64,000 bases of DNA, taken from NCBI RefSeq assembly GCF_000341285.1, contig NW_005178452.1, forward strand, positions 62,001-126,000. Direction: 5' to 3'. Numbering within the stretch: position 1 is the first letter of the stretch; every line of letters begins with the position of its first letter. A program made the position numbers and the translations under genes. Under the pieces are notes generated by a model. It saw nothing but the letters and a program-made list of their open reading frames with translations. It was not told the DNA's origin and made no database searches. This document shows positions 12,855 through 22,644 of the stretch, piece by piece. Source of the stretch: Galdieria sulphuraria (Eukaryota > Rhodophyta > Bangiophyceae > Galdieriales > Galdieriaceae).

Positions 12855-13946
12855 TTATAAGCGAATATGATCACCATTCCATTCAAGCTCTACAAAAGTT
12901 ACGTTTCCTTCTAGCCTATCCAGTCGAATCCTTTGTATGAAAGATTCAAACTGCTTCTTCTCTACTTGCTCCTCCGCCAAATCTAACTCTAAAGCAGACT
13001 TGAACTCTCTTTCTAATGAAGCCGTACGCTGCGTTCGTTTTTCATATATGTCCCTCAAAAACACCCAATATTTCTCAGTACCAAGGCAGTCTAAAAAATG
13101 TCTCAAGTCTGGAACTCTGCTGGAATTATTCTGGATAGTGTCTCGTATCGACTCAATATAGCTTAAATAGAAATAAGAGTCGCCAGTCGAGTAATCTTCA
13201 AACTTGCTTCTTTCCTCTGTCATCGCTAATTCCTCAGAGATAGATTCAGGATGAGTAGTTTCCGCAAAGTCTTTATCCTCCGAAAGTGACTGAGAACGAG
13301 CGTCAACAACCTCCTTGGTCGTCAAACTGTTCAACTCGTTATAAGAAGAACGACTTGCAAGCTCAGCAGTTGAAGCTCCCTCACGATATGAAGACTTTGC
13401 TCGAGAAAAACCAGAATATGAAGAATCCACGGTCATTATTGTGGTGGGTACAGTAGAAGGTGGTAATTGTGGCGGTGGCGGTGGAGGCGGAGAAGGCAGG
13501 CGCGGTTCGGAGGGTGGTGGAGGAGGCGGTGGCGACGGTGCGTTGACGAAGTTGGCGTGATTACTGAAGTCGTTATTAGAATAGTTACTTTTTTCGCTTT
13601 CTGACAACTTTTTCCTCTCCTGCGCAAAGTTGCTGAAGTTCCAGTTTTTGAGCGAGCCTGATAACCAACTCGGTGAACTTCGTTGCGAGTGAAGCTCATC
13701 AAACGAATGAACAGATTCTCTAGAGGGCGGCGGCGAAAGCGACGATGAGGAGTGGGTTCTTTTCCTCTTTGGAAGTTTTCCTTTCAACCATGAAGGAAGG
13801 ACAGCGTGACTTTCGTCAGCTAACTTGGGCTCATTCTCCACCAACTGTTGACCCTCCACTATTTCTCCTTCTTCAAATGTGTTTTCCATTTCCTCGAAGA
13901 AAAAATTTGGATTTCGACCAGATCTTTGCAATTTCTTCCTATTCAT
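12855..13946 (-). CDS. Proline-rich protein of unknown function
   Basis: Single exon, up to 363 residues; an inner ATG at 13889 (MENTFEEGEIVEG) may be the true start because it leaves room for a 5' UTR. Not recognised. An acidic start is followed by two related PSWL-K/S-G motifs (PSWLKGKLPKRKR and PSWLSGSLKNW). Runs of 7-8 prolines flank SEPRLPS, and a Ser/Glu-rich middle follows. The last 110 residues are predicted helical and charged (RDIYEKRTQRTASLEREFK) and look folded. The polyproline runs could bind profilin, SH3 or WW domains. Its start codon is only 13 bp from that of the divergent epimerase gene, so the two share a promoter. Confidence 0.7.
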   Translation of the reverse strand: MNRKKLQRSGRNPNFFFEEMENTFEEGEIVEGQQLVENEPKLADESHAVLPSWLKGKLPKRKRTHSSSSLSPPPSRESVHSFDELHSQRSSPSWLSGSLKNWNFSNFAQERKKLSESEKSNYSNNDFSNHANFVNAPSPPPPPPPSEPRLPSPPPPPPPQLPPSTVPTTIMTVDSSYSGFSRAKSSYREGASTAELASRSSYNELNSLTTKEVVDARSQSLSEDKDFAETTHPESISEELAMTEERSKFEDYSTGDSYFYLSYIESIRDTIQNNSSRVPDLRHFLDCLGTEKYWVFLRDIYEKRTQRTASLEREFKSALELDLAEEQVEKKQFESFIQRIRLDRLEGNVTFVELEWNGDHIRL

Positions 13947-13959
13947 TCAGTTAGTTATT

Positions 13960-14937
13960 ATGACCACTGTGGTAGTTACTGGTGCAGGTGGTTTCCTCGG
14001 AAAACTGTTAGTCGAAAAACTGTCAAAAGATGAAGCAATTAAAACTATCTTAGCACTTGATAGAAAAGAACCGCTAGAGAGCTTAGGTGACTTGCCCAAA
14101 ACTAATAAGAAAATTGTCGATATCACCGATCAAGTTCAAGTCCAAGATGCCATCAAAGGAAGTGATGTTCAAGGCGTCGTCCATCTTGCCGCAATTATGT
14201 CAGGTCAATCTGAAGCTGATATTACCAGTGCAATGAAGATAAACATGATCGGAGCGATTAATGTGATGTTATCTGTAGCACAGGAAGGGAAGTGTCCGCG
14301 TTTTGTATTCTCAAGTTCGATTGCTGCTTTTGGAAACGTTTCCCATCTCGTCACTCATAATCCTGTTGTAAGTGGTGGGGCTCCGGACGATAGACAACCA
14401 GCGAGCACATATGGCTCCGCAAAAGCAGCAGTGGAATTGCTGTTAGCAAATTATTCCCGTAAAAAACTTTTGGACGGTATTTCCCTTCGGATACCAATCG
14501 TAGCAGTACGACCTGGAATTCCGTCTGGTGCAGCTTCTACCTTTGTTAGTGACCTGGTACGCGAACCCTTGTATGGAAATCATGTGAAGTGTCCTGTGGC
14601 TCCAGAACAAAAAGTTGTCGTTATATCACCAAGAAAAACGATTGAAGCCTTGCATACGGCTTTGCTTCATATGAATACTAAGGAGTTGGGACCGTCCCGA
14701 GTACTAGTAGTACCTGGTATAAGCGCACAGGCCAAGGACTATGTTGACTCACTTTGCAGAATTGCTGGTGAGAAGACTGCAAAGCTGGTTTCGTACGAAC
14801 AGGATCCAAAGATAGTTGATATAATTAGTACTTGGCCAAGCAGCATGGAGTCAAAAATCGCTGTGAAGCTGGGACTCTCTGCAGATAAAAGTACTGACGA
14901 CATCGTACGTCAATTTATAGAAGACTACTTGTCGTAA
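13960..14937 (+). CDS. NAD(P)-dependent epimerase/dehydratase, D-erythronate dehydrogenase-like
   Basis: Extended short-chain dehydrogenase, 325 residues, intronless. The Rossmann motif GAGGFLG lies at residues about 9-15, followed by LDRKEP at the end of strand 2, VVHLAAIMSG, the catalytic SSSIAAFG region and Y-G-S-A-K. The RPGIPSGAAS segment and the overall length suit the DenD-like group that oxidises sugar acids, rather than UDP-glucose 4-epimerase. The true substrate cannot be told from sequence. No transit peptide is visible. The absence of introns in an intron-rich genome and a mainly bacterial family suggest possible horizontal origin. The codon at 13960 is the first ATG that starts directly at the beta strand. 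Confidence 0.85.
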   Translation: MTTVVVTGAGGFLGKLLVEKLSKDEAIKTILALDRKEPLESLGDLPKTNKKIVDITDQVQVQDAIKGSDVQGVVHLAAIMSGQSEADITSAMKINMIGAINVMLSVAQEGKCPRFVFSSSIAAFGNVSHLVTHNPVVSGGAPDDRQPASTYGSAKAAVELLLANYSRKKLLDGISLRIPIVAVRPGIPSGAASTFVSDLVREPLYGNHVKCPVAPEQKVVVISPRKTIEALHTALLHMNTKELGPSRVLVVPGISAQAKDYVDSLCRIAGEKTAKLVSYEQDPKIVDIISTWPSSMESKIAVKLGLSADKSTDDIVRQFIEDYLS

Positions 14938-15567
14938 GTCACCTAATAAAAGCGTATCTCTCTCTTGCCTTAAGAAATATGTGTTGCTGGCAGCTGTGGG
15001 TTTCGTCGATACCCTAGATCAACTTCACACCAACTCCGCACGAAAAGGAAACTTCATTGCCTTTTTAAAAAACCCACCGTAATGAACCTTTTGAAGGACG
15101 CCCATCACACAAAGTTAACAAAGAACGCTTCACTTGGTAAAATGCAACTTGAAGGCAGTTGGCTTTAACAAAGGATCTTCAAACTCCCAAAAAGACCTAA
15201 AAGACCACAAAAGAACAACGGAAGCCTTTCAGTAAACTTAAAAAAAAGGAAAGCCGGATGCCACTAGTATACTTGCTCAAAAAACTGATAAGTCATCTTC
15301 CATAAAAACCATATTAACGTTGCCCATTGACTTCTGGGTTGAGGATTGAGAGAAGACAACGTGCTTCTTCTCTACCACTAGCTATAAAACATAGATTCAC
15401 AGTTAGCCAGAATTCGTCAAAAAAGGAGTAAAAAGCTCCTGTTCCAAGACATAAATCCCGAGGCCCAGTTAAAAAAGCAGGAGTAAAGCCCTGCCGAAGA
15501 ACGTGGATAAGACTAAGGATGTGTTTATGGAAATAAATATTATTAGGAAAGTTTTCAATATCCCCTT
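14938..15567. other. Convergent intergenic region
   Basis: About 630 bp between two convergent genes, so both 3' UTRs lie here. A minus-strand open stretch (15571-15314, 85 codons) follows the polymerase eta stop directly but has no ATG at its head and matches nothing I know. No repeat or RNA gene is seen. Confidence 0.4.
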
Positions 15568-17311
15568 TCACTTATGGAAGAAGTGATCCAACGTTTGAAC
15601 TCGTCTCTTCTTCTTCCTGCTCTCTCTTCTATCGTCACAATTATAATCACCTTCGCTTCTCAACTTCAACCATTCTTCTACTTGCATTCGTTGCGCAAGA
15701 ATATAATCCTCCTCTTCTCTTTGTTCGACCTCAACAACTTTGCATTTCTCTGGTGGCTGCTGCAAATTTGATGCAGTTTCCTCTGCTGTTGTTTCAGATG
15801 ACTTTATTGATGAAGACTCCTGCACTAACTCTTCAACCAACTTCTGATGATTCTCTTGGGGCTTTAGAAAAGCTGCGATTGAACCAAGGTCGGAGGAAGT
15901 TTTTAGAAATTTTGTAACTGACAAACTCAGACGATTGCAAGGAAAGCAAAAATTATTTGCAGTTTTGAGTATTTTCATTGCATTCCTAGACAAAGATGAA
16001 ACTCTATCCTTCCCATTTGGAAAAGGAATACTCTTCGAAGATGATACGGAGCCGACTGATGAATAATGCACTATGAAGTTTATCGGCCGTCGGCTATTCA
16101 TAGTTTCATCCTTCCTCAACCTTTCACAAAGTTCGTAAGCTAAGATTTTTATCCATTTTTCCATGCCTTCCCAAGAACACTCAGCTTTAAAACTTTTCGC
16201 AGCAAGGATAGACTTTGTTATTCCTCTGGCATTTACAGGTGAGTAATCAATGCCTCTTACGAGATTATATATCCATTCGGCATTTTCGCGTCCTACTATT
16301 TCATTCCATTTTTCAAGTGTGACATTTTGTGCTTCCTTAGCAGTTTTTGCATTCGTTCTCTCCTCAATGCGGGTTCCTAGCTTGCCTCCCAGACCTCGAA
16401 GTTTCTTCAACGGTAGATTTTCCAGTAGAAAAGGGACAGCTTTCGGTGATATAAGAGTTTGTCGATTAGGCTTATTCAGAGAACTTCCTAATTTTGCCAA
16501 CTAAAAAGTATCAATTTTATGTCGATGATATCCAACTATGAAAACTCACGAGCTTATTTTCAGCAATTCCTGCGGAGCTTGTGTAATTGAATTGAGAGTA
16601 TATGGCATATCGTATTTTTGCTGCAATTGCACAACCAATAGAAAGTATCTGAGATAAAGGCAACTCCCGTTTTCCGAAAGGCTGAAATATAGTTTCAAAG
16701 TAGTACGCCCTTTCTTTCTCCGTCATACTCAACTGTTCAAATATAGACCCAATGCTACTCCGTTGGTTTCTTGTGGCAACTAAAATATCCTGGACTTGCT
16801 CGCTCACGTCCAAATAAGCTTCGTCTATGCTTGCTTTTTCACAAAGTTCACTGTACGAAAACAACAGCTGAAAAATCTTTGCTGACGCTTCTCTATATCG
16901 GTCGAGAGAAACTTTTGTTTCCGATTTTCCATGATTCAATAGGTCCGGGTTGGAAACGTTTTCTCGTGACGAACTTTGATCTGGAAAGCCGACTGTTTCG
17001 ACGTGAACTAGTACACAATTCGGACACTTTTCTTTAACCTTCTCAATTCTTTCGTGGCGACTTATGCCGTATTCACGAGCGGCATAGTTCACTGCGATGA
17101 CACCATCCCACTGTTGAACACAGAGAGGTGTTGAAGGGTCTAGACCTAGACGCACCTAAAAAAAATAAGTTTCGTATCGCAACAATAACTAGGTTAAAAC
17201 AAAACTTACGGATTCTACCTGTGCATAAAAACAGTCTAGGTCAAGATGAATGATTACAGGAAATTGTTCCAAGTCTGAGTGTGCAAAGTTGGTATATTCG
17301 TCAGACGCCAT
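15568..17311 (-). CDS. POLH: DNA polymerase eta (Y-family translesion polymerase)
   Basis: Bypasses UV photoproducts in the nucleus. Exons are 17311-17210, 17155-16550 and 16500-15568, giving 546 residues. Catalytic motifs are complete: HLDLDCFYAQVE near the start, YAAREYGISR for the fingers, and SIDEAYLDVS with the metal-binding acids. KPNRQTL, LRGLGGKLG (helix-hairpin-helix) and the little-finger region follow. The C-terminus ends in VQTLDHFFHK, equivalent to the human PCNA-binding tail MQTLESFF. I see no UBZ ubiquitin-binding zinc finger in the charged linker, so the protein is shorter than the animal enzyme (about 710 residues). In a sunlit acidophile, accurate bypass of thymine dimers would be useful, but that is inference. 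Confidence 0.95.
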
Positions 17312-17925
17312 GCAAAGTCTTCGGTGTCATGCTTTGATTTTTAAATCGTTAATCATTTCTACAACCCCATATGACGATTGATTTATGAGCAAATTTGCAT
17401 GTAGAGATATAGAAAGCAATTCGATGGAATGAAATATCATTTACAGAAGATTAGAAAAACAGGGTTCCAACGAAGAATGGTCACAAGAAGTAGTCACCTT
17501 AAAGTTTTGTTTATGGACGGAATTTCTTTTAAAAGCGTATTTTCTCAGAAAGTGAATGCTACAGGCAACAGTAGTAATAATGCTCGATAAAAAGACTTTA
17601 CAAGGAAAGTCTTTTCATTATAAGGTACAAGTTTAAGAGGAATAGAAACTCACTGAAAGAGTTTCAGGTCAGATGAATATCTCCCCTTGAAAAGATGACA
17701 TTTTAAAAGATTGAAGCAAAGAAGAAATAATTCATTCATTCTATAAATGTTCTAAAAGTGACAGAAATACAATGTTACCATCACTACATTTAGCTGACAT
17801 TCATGGACCAAGGAAAACAGTTTAAATGAAAATGACTGGTTCTGAAAGAATTCAAAAATCACAAGATTCGATGAGAGCCACAAATTGAACTTTTGTCTGA
17901 AGACTCCGCGAAATTCTTTTGTAGT
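17312..17925. other. Divergent intergenic region
   Basis: About 610 bp between the polymerase eta start (minus) and the PRXL2-like start (plus); both promoters should be here. AT-rich, with no long open frame, repeat or RNA gene that I can see. Confidence 0.4.
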
Positions 17926-18539
17926 ATGACTGGCGAAGCAAGTTTTCGTGATAGTCTATTGGGATTGAAAATTTTTGATACCAACGGTGAGGTATTTGAT
18001 GCTGCGTCGCTTTTTCCTTCAGGACAGTGTAATGCAGTTGCTTGGCTTCGACATTTTGGTTGTGTATTTTGCAAGCAGCTCGCGGCAGAAATGGCTCAGG
18101 TCTACAAGCAACAGGAGAACCTTGGAGTAAGGATTGCTGTCGTCGGCCAGGGTAGTTGGCAAGACGTAAGTATTTTTGTTACTAGGAATCCTATCTTAGT
18201 ATAGTGTAATAGGCAAGAAACTTTAAGGCCGAGATTAACTTTCCTGGTGATGTATATACGGACCCCGAACTAAAAACTTATGAAGCACTCGAGTTCACAA
18301 GGTCTGTAAAAAGTTTCTTACAACCCAGTCTATTGGTCAGAGCATATGCAGCCTTTCGTGAAGGCTTGCATCAAGGACCCATTCAAGGGAAAGCATTTCA
18401 GAATGGTGGGGTTATCGTTGCAAATGGTGATAAACTGTTCTTGCTATATAAAGATCCAGCACCTGGAAAACATGTGTCGACACAGCACATTATCCTATCT
18501 TGTAATGCATGTATTGAGGATAGTCAATCACAAAAATAA
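17926..18539 (+). CDS. PRXL2/AhpC-TSA family thioredoxin-fold protein
   Basis: Probable thiol-dependent antioxidant protein. Exons are 17926-18165 and 18213-18539, giving 188 residues. The active-site region is RHFGCVFCKQLAAEM about residues 44-58, a C-x2-C at the start of the first long helix as in PRXL2/FAM213 proteins. VVGQGSW, FPGDVYTDPE and a C-terminal GGVIV/LLYKDPAPG follow, which is the expected order of this subfamily. No clear targeting peptide is present. The frame is open a little upstream without an ATG, so 17926 is the start. The redox activity is inferred from the CxxC and the fold; some family members act in lipid mediator metabolism instead. Confidence 0.85.
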
Positions 18540-18576
18540 AGAATGCTGAGAGAATCAACGTTGTACAGCAATGGAC

Positions 18577-19653
18577 TCATTTTTTACGTCGGTAGAGAGT
18601 ATCTAGTACTCTCAAAAAGGGAGCTTTCGATATGTTACCCAGCGACGTGATATGATCCCTTATGGTGGAATACATACTCGACTCAAATTCTTCGAAGCGT
18701 TCTACGAGCCCAACTGTACGATAAATATTCTTTACCTGCTCTACACAGGAATTGTCATGTTTTCCATAACATTGTTTAAGAGTCTGTATTTGATCTGTCG
18801 AACAAAGCGACAAGGCATTTACGATGAGCCAAGAGCACTTGTTGTCTTCGATATCTGTTCCAATTTTGCCAGTTATCTCTGGATCACCAAAACAATCCAA
18901 AAAGTCATCCTGGGCCTGAAAATATTTACCTAGTTCCATGCACAATGAATAAACCCTCTTCAGAATGTCATCTTCATCTTTCCTCGACAAAATAAGACCC
19001 AAGGCAAAAGGTAGATAAAAAGTATAATTTCCAGTTTTGTAGTCATAAATTCTCTCGAGATTTTCCTTTGTGAACACTGAAAAGCTGTCTTCTGTCGTGT
19101 TCTGTGATCCAGTATCCAATAACTGACCCAATTCGGTAACAAAAGTCACCTGCTGGAAAATATCAACCAACTTGACATAGAAGTCCAAGTCGCGGAAGTA
19201 TCTATACAGCAACCTGTATATAAAGGACTGCAAAATCATAGCGTCATTGATAGCGTTCATTCCAACTTTTGGAAGCAAGTAATAGCACTTTTGACCACGT
19301 CTAGTTTGGCTGGAGTCCATAATGTCGTCAACTACCAAGAAGAACGCTTGCAACCATTCCACACACCAACCTAAAATACATGCCTGGTGTAGATCCACTT
19401 CAGGTACTTCTTCTATGGACAAATTGGCAAAGGCACAGTAGGATTCAACCACTGCAGTGCCCCTCTGTAACTTTCCGTGAGGGACGTTGTAACTAGTGCA
19501 AAATTTAACTTGTTCAATAGCAAACGACGGAATCTTATAAGAAGTTTCAATTTCTTTCAGTTCTTCTTCGATTATCTTTTCGTAAACTCGCATAAACTCG
19601 TCTTTTCTCACAGAACCCATACTGTCAAAGAGTGAAGAGGACGATACGTTCAT
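18577..19653 (-). CDS. FPS: Farnesyl diphosphate synthase
   Basis: Condenses IPP with DMAPP and GPP to farnesyl diphosphate for sterols, prenylation and other isoprenoids. Single exon, 358 residues. Both aspartate-rich motifs are present: DDIMDSSQTRRG near residue 110 and DDFLDCFGD near residue 250. Two Phe residues sit four and five places before the first motif (QAFFLVVDD), the pattern that limits the product to C15. GKLQRG gives the IPP-binding Lys and Arg, and KTGNYTFYLP the substrate loop. No organelle leader is obvious, so it is probably cytosolic. It is convergent with the PRXL2-like gene, with only 37 bp between stops. Confidence 0.97.
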   Translation of the reverse strand: MNVSSSSLFDSMGSVRKDEFMRVYEKIIEEELKEIETSYKIPSFAIEQVKFCTSYNVPHGKLQRGTAVVESYCAFANLSIEEVPEVDLHQACILGWCVEWLQAFFLVVDDIMDSSQTRRGQKCYYLLPKVGMNAINDAMILQSFIYRLLYRYFRDLDFYVKLVDIFQQVTFVTELGQLLDTGSQNTTEDSFSVFTKENLERIYDYKTGNYTFYLPFALGLILSRKDEDDILKRVYSLCMELGKYFQAQDDFLDCFGDPEITGKIGTDIEDNKCSWLIVNALSLCSTDQIQTLKQCYGKHDNSCVEQVKNIYRTVGLVERFEEFESSMYSTIRDHITSLGNISKAPFLRVLDTLYRRKK

Positions 19654-19750
19654 TGGAGCAATTTACTATCGATAACCCGTATACCGTATACAGCAAAATT
19701 ATAGTATCTGTCTTTCTCTATCGACCTTAAAGCTTCGGAGGAAAACTTCC

Positions 19751-20509
19751 TTAAAAGGATATCATTGTATTATTTCGTGTATCTACAGGAAAGTGAACAA
19801 AAAACATATGACTAAGGAATGGGGCACAGATATTCTGATTCTCCAAAAGACTAATAAAATCAAAAACCAAAGACAAACTATTGAATGTCAAACTTGGATA
19901 ATACAGGCGGTAAGTCCATTCTATTGTACGAACGAGACAACGAAAATTGGGCTCTCCAACTTGATAAAGTCCACTATATGCCCTTTCTGACCAAGGCTGC
20001 AAGAACCTTAGTTCGAGAAAATCTTGAAAATCTTGCAGGCATGAGGGACGAAGAATCCACCCTATGGAATATAAGCTGCTCCCGTATATAACCTTTCTGA
20101 CTTGAGAATCATCTAAAAGTTGTAATGCGGAAGTCCAATTGTCTAAATACATCAACCATTCCGTTACTCTTTGTCGCAAAATCAATTGTAACAGCCTTGT
20201 TGTTTCCCACTCCAGGAATATTACAGAATGACATCGATGTGAGAGAATGTCAAGTAGAGTACTTTGACTCTGTTCTTCTACAAATTCCAAGTTATCAAAG
20301 TAACGAGAAAATATCTCGCTTTTATCTAAATTGTGTTTCAGGGGCATTCTGTTAAGAAGCATCTTTACGAGAGGTGGAGACTCCATCTTTTTGAAAAAGC
20401 TTAAAATATACGGTAATCTTGATTCTATGTCTTCATCCTTGAAATTCTTGATGTCTACTATTATGAGTAGTTTCAATAAGGGATATGGACCAGTTATATT
20501 GCATTCCAT
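19751..20509 (-). CDS. Unknown protein, 252 residues
   Basis: Continuous open frame from ATG at 20509. I do not recognise it. The composition is helical and Leu-rich with scattered Trp, no signal peptide, no clear membrane segment and no metal-binding motif. The central part (RLLQLILRQRVTEWLMYLDN) looks amphipathic, as in helical-repeat adaptors. A possible intron donor lies after QVRK (near 20090), but reading through keeps the frame, so none is required. The plus strand of the same interval has only 60-76-codon frames. It probably encodes a real but fast-evolving protein. Confidence 0.55.
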   Translation of the reverse strand: MECNITGPYPLLKLLIIVDIKNFKDEDIESRLPYILSFFKKMESPPLVKMLLNRMPLKHNLDKSEIFSRYFDNLEFVEEQSQSTLLDILSHRCHSVIFLEWETTRLLQLILRQRVTEWLMYLDNWTSALQLLDDSQVRKVIYGSSLYSIGWILRPSCLQDFQDFLELRFLQPWSERAYSGLYQVGEPNFRCLVRTIEWTYRLYYPSLTFNSLSLVFDFISLLENQNICAPFLSHMFFVHFPVDTRNNTMISF

Positions 20510-20630
20510 CTTTTTGCAACGGCGATAATAATCTTCAAACTTTCATGTTTGAGTTCTTTAAAAACAAAGTTAAGAACAGCTTACAACTTTTGAAAAACTT
20601 CTTCTTTCTTTAATAAACAAAGTGGCAAAA

Positions 20631-20798
20631 ATGTCTACAGTGTCAAAAGTTTTTGATAACCCTCCAAACCAGACCTTTTTTGGCCGACTCAAAGCCGATG
20701 CCGAATTTCCTGTCCAACTCTTCTCTATCATAAACGAAATAGTAAAAATAAGCCAACAAAAGAAATATCTCTTATATGCATTCCAGCGTTGGTTCTGA
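20631..20798 (+). CDS. Possible small gene or first exon, unknown
   Basis: An ATG opens a 55-codon frame with a protein-like composition (VFDNPPNQTFFGRLKADAEF), divergent from the unknown gene at 19751-20509. It may be the first exon of a longer gene: GTAAAA at about 20742 and CCAG at about 20786 could bound a 45-nt intron, but I could not find a join that stays open into the next stretch. No family recognised. Treat as tentative. Confidence 0.3.
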   Translation: MSTVSKVFDNPPNQTFFGRLKADAEFPVQLFSIINEIVKISQQKKYLLYAFQRWF

Positions 20799-20852
20799 GT
20801 CATCCTGTGCGCCAAAATGATCTTCATGGAGTAAGAAAGGAAAGAATGTGTG

Positions 20853-21137
20853 ATGGAGCAGTTCACAGTTGATGATAGACTAGCGACTCACAGGCTTGAA
20901 GCATATAAATTGTCGAAGCTTGAAAACTATCAGTGTTTGCTGGAGTATATCTGTAGATCCCTTAAAGTTGCAAGGTTGGTAACTGAAAGGCAAAACAGCT
21001 ATAAAGGTTTCGAAGTACAAAAAGAGAAGCGAGTTTTATTTATATATTTTGTACACTGTGGTTTCCTGTTGCAGCTTATCGACTGCACAGCTGACTCACT
21101 GTTAGTGGCAAGAACTTTGTCCACTTTGTTGTACTGA
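20853..21137 (+). CDS. Possible small protein, 94 residues, unknown
   Basis: ATG-initiated frame encoding a charged helical start (FTVDDRLATHRLEAYKLSKL), then a basic middle and a hydrophobic end. Possible internal splice sites (GTACAA near 21018, TTGCAG near 21075) would remove the odd central part and keep the frame. It might be a downstream exon of the frame at 20631. There is no recognised family and no conserved motif. Low confidence. Confidence 0.3.
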   Translation: MEQFTVDDRLATHRLEAYKLSKLENYQCLLEYICRSLKVARLVTERQNSYKGFEVQKEKRVLFIYFVHCGFLLQLIDCTADSLLVARTLSTLLY

Positions 21138-21392
21138 GACACTAGCCCCTACCTAGTTTCAAAGGGACATATCCTTTGCGTTCTCACAACGAACTTCAGA
21201 AGATGGCCTTGATAGCACCTTTTGAGTTGCAACATTTTGCTTCCGCTTCACATTTTGGGATATATTTTACAACTAATCGGTGTTTTATTTCTCTGCCTTG
21301 TAATACATGCTAGTTTCCAATTTGCTCGTATCTCAGAATAAAACTAACAAGGATTACTGTATTTACAAGACTCCATAAGGAGCAGCAAGGCG

Positions 21393-22506
21393 TCAAACGG
21401 ATTTCGCTAAAGCAGTTATAAAATTCGTCTTCGCCCTTCGAATATAGTATGCCTTTCTTTCGGCAACGTATTCTGATAAGCATTCATTCAGGCTGATTTC
21501 TTGTCGCAAGAAAGCTGATCTTATCGCTTCTGACTTCCTGAGCTTTTCTTCAACTGCAGGTATAAAAATTTTCGTGAGATTTTCTGGTTTCATTTTCAAA
21601 AGAAGCTCGGACCTAAAAGGAAATGGTCATTGTCAAGTAAAGGAAGCAAAAGTACCGTACTTCTCCTTTTGGGCCTGAGCTAGTTGCTCTTTGACTTTCT
21701 TTAACTTTTTTTTTGCTTCCTTAAGCTTCGACATTTCCAATATGTCTCGCTTCTCCAGTGCTTGGTTATTTTTCCACTCAAGGTATCGAGTTTCTTCTAG
21801 CAAGTCATCTCTCGTCGAACATATGTGACTTTCAAACGTGAGAGAGACTGAAGACAAACAGTTTTTAAAATACTAACCGATACAGTGGTTGGGTTGCCAA
21901 ATACTCTTTGATTGCTTCGTCGCTTTCCAACATATTCTTAAAGAAGAGAAATTTTTAACTTCTATGTTCTCTCGAAAACTTCTTTACTTACAGCTAGCTC
22001 AAAAACACTTTTCAAATGCAAGTCAGAAAAGTTCGTAGGCATCGCTGGAAAGTTCAACGCTTCCTCAACTGTAAGTGACCTTTGCGGAGGTGAAACAGGA
22101 CAGGCGGATTCCTTTGTAGAAGGAACTGTGCAGTCAACAGGGCTATCGTTGAAATCAATCAAAGGAGGTACTCTATCTGCCTGTTGTCCTTCTGTCTTGG
22201 GACTTGGCTGGAAATTGAAGTTGTCATCACCTGAAACTAAAGACTTGTCCCAAGAAGAACTGTTTGAACGTAAAACTGTTGAGTGACCTTCATCAGCAAC
22301 GTGTGAAAGAGATTTTCCATAATATAGTCCCTTCTCATTCATAGCTTCGAAGCTGTGACAAAAGCAATTAATGTCTTGGTGTGACAACAATTCAAGAAAG
22401 CGTGTCCAAAGTTGTCATCAAATGGCAATTCAACTGGATCTCCGCTAGTTGCCGCATGACCATCTTTTCCGTTATTCTTAACCAAACCCCCAGGAAAGAT
22501 TCTCAT
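21393..22506 (-). CDS. VPS37: ESCRT-I subunit VPS37 (Mod(r) domain)
   Basis: Part of the ESCRT-I complex that sorts ubiquitinated cargo into multivesicular bodies. Exons are 22506-22389, 22344-21992, 21936-21878, 21828-21661 and 21612-21393, giving 305 residues. The Mod(r) domain is seen in the last 160 residues: LESDEAIKEYL, a long coiled coil (SKLKEAKKKLKKVKEQLAQA), then LRQEISLNECLSEYV-x-ERKAYYIRRAK, which closely follows the VPS37 consensus. The N-terminal half is Ser/Pro-rich. The first exon and its 44-nt intron (GTTGTC to CGAAG) are the least certain part; without it the gene would start at ATG 22342. The three-prime exons are secure because each join is the only one that stays open. 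Confidence 0.82.
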
Positions 22507-22644
22507 TGTAACTTACAACAACATAAATATAAGGTACTGAAGTGAAACTGTACAAGCACTACAGGAGCTCGATGACGCTGCAACCAGTTATTTTATTATT
22601 TTTACAAAGAAAACTTTCCAGGATGGAAACGAGCTCTCTTGAAG

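Noticed and set aside
15314-15571. Minus-strand open stretch of 85 codons directly after the polymerase eta stop
   Set aside because: It has no ATG at its head, matches no family, and a readthrough or splice from Pol eta is not needed because the normal PCNA-binding tail is complete.
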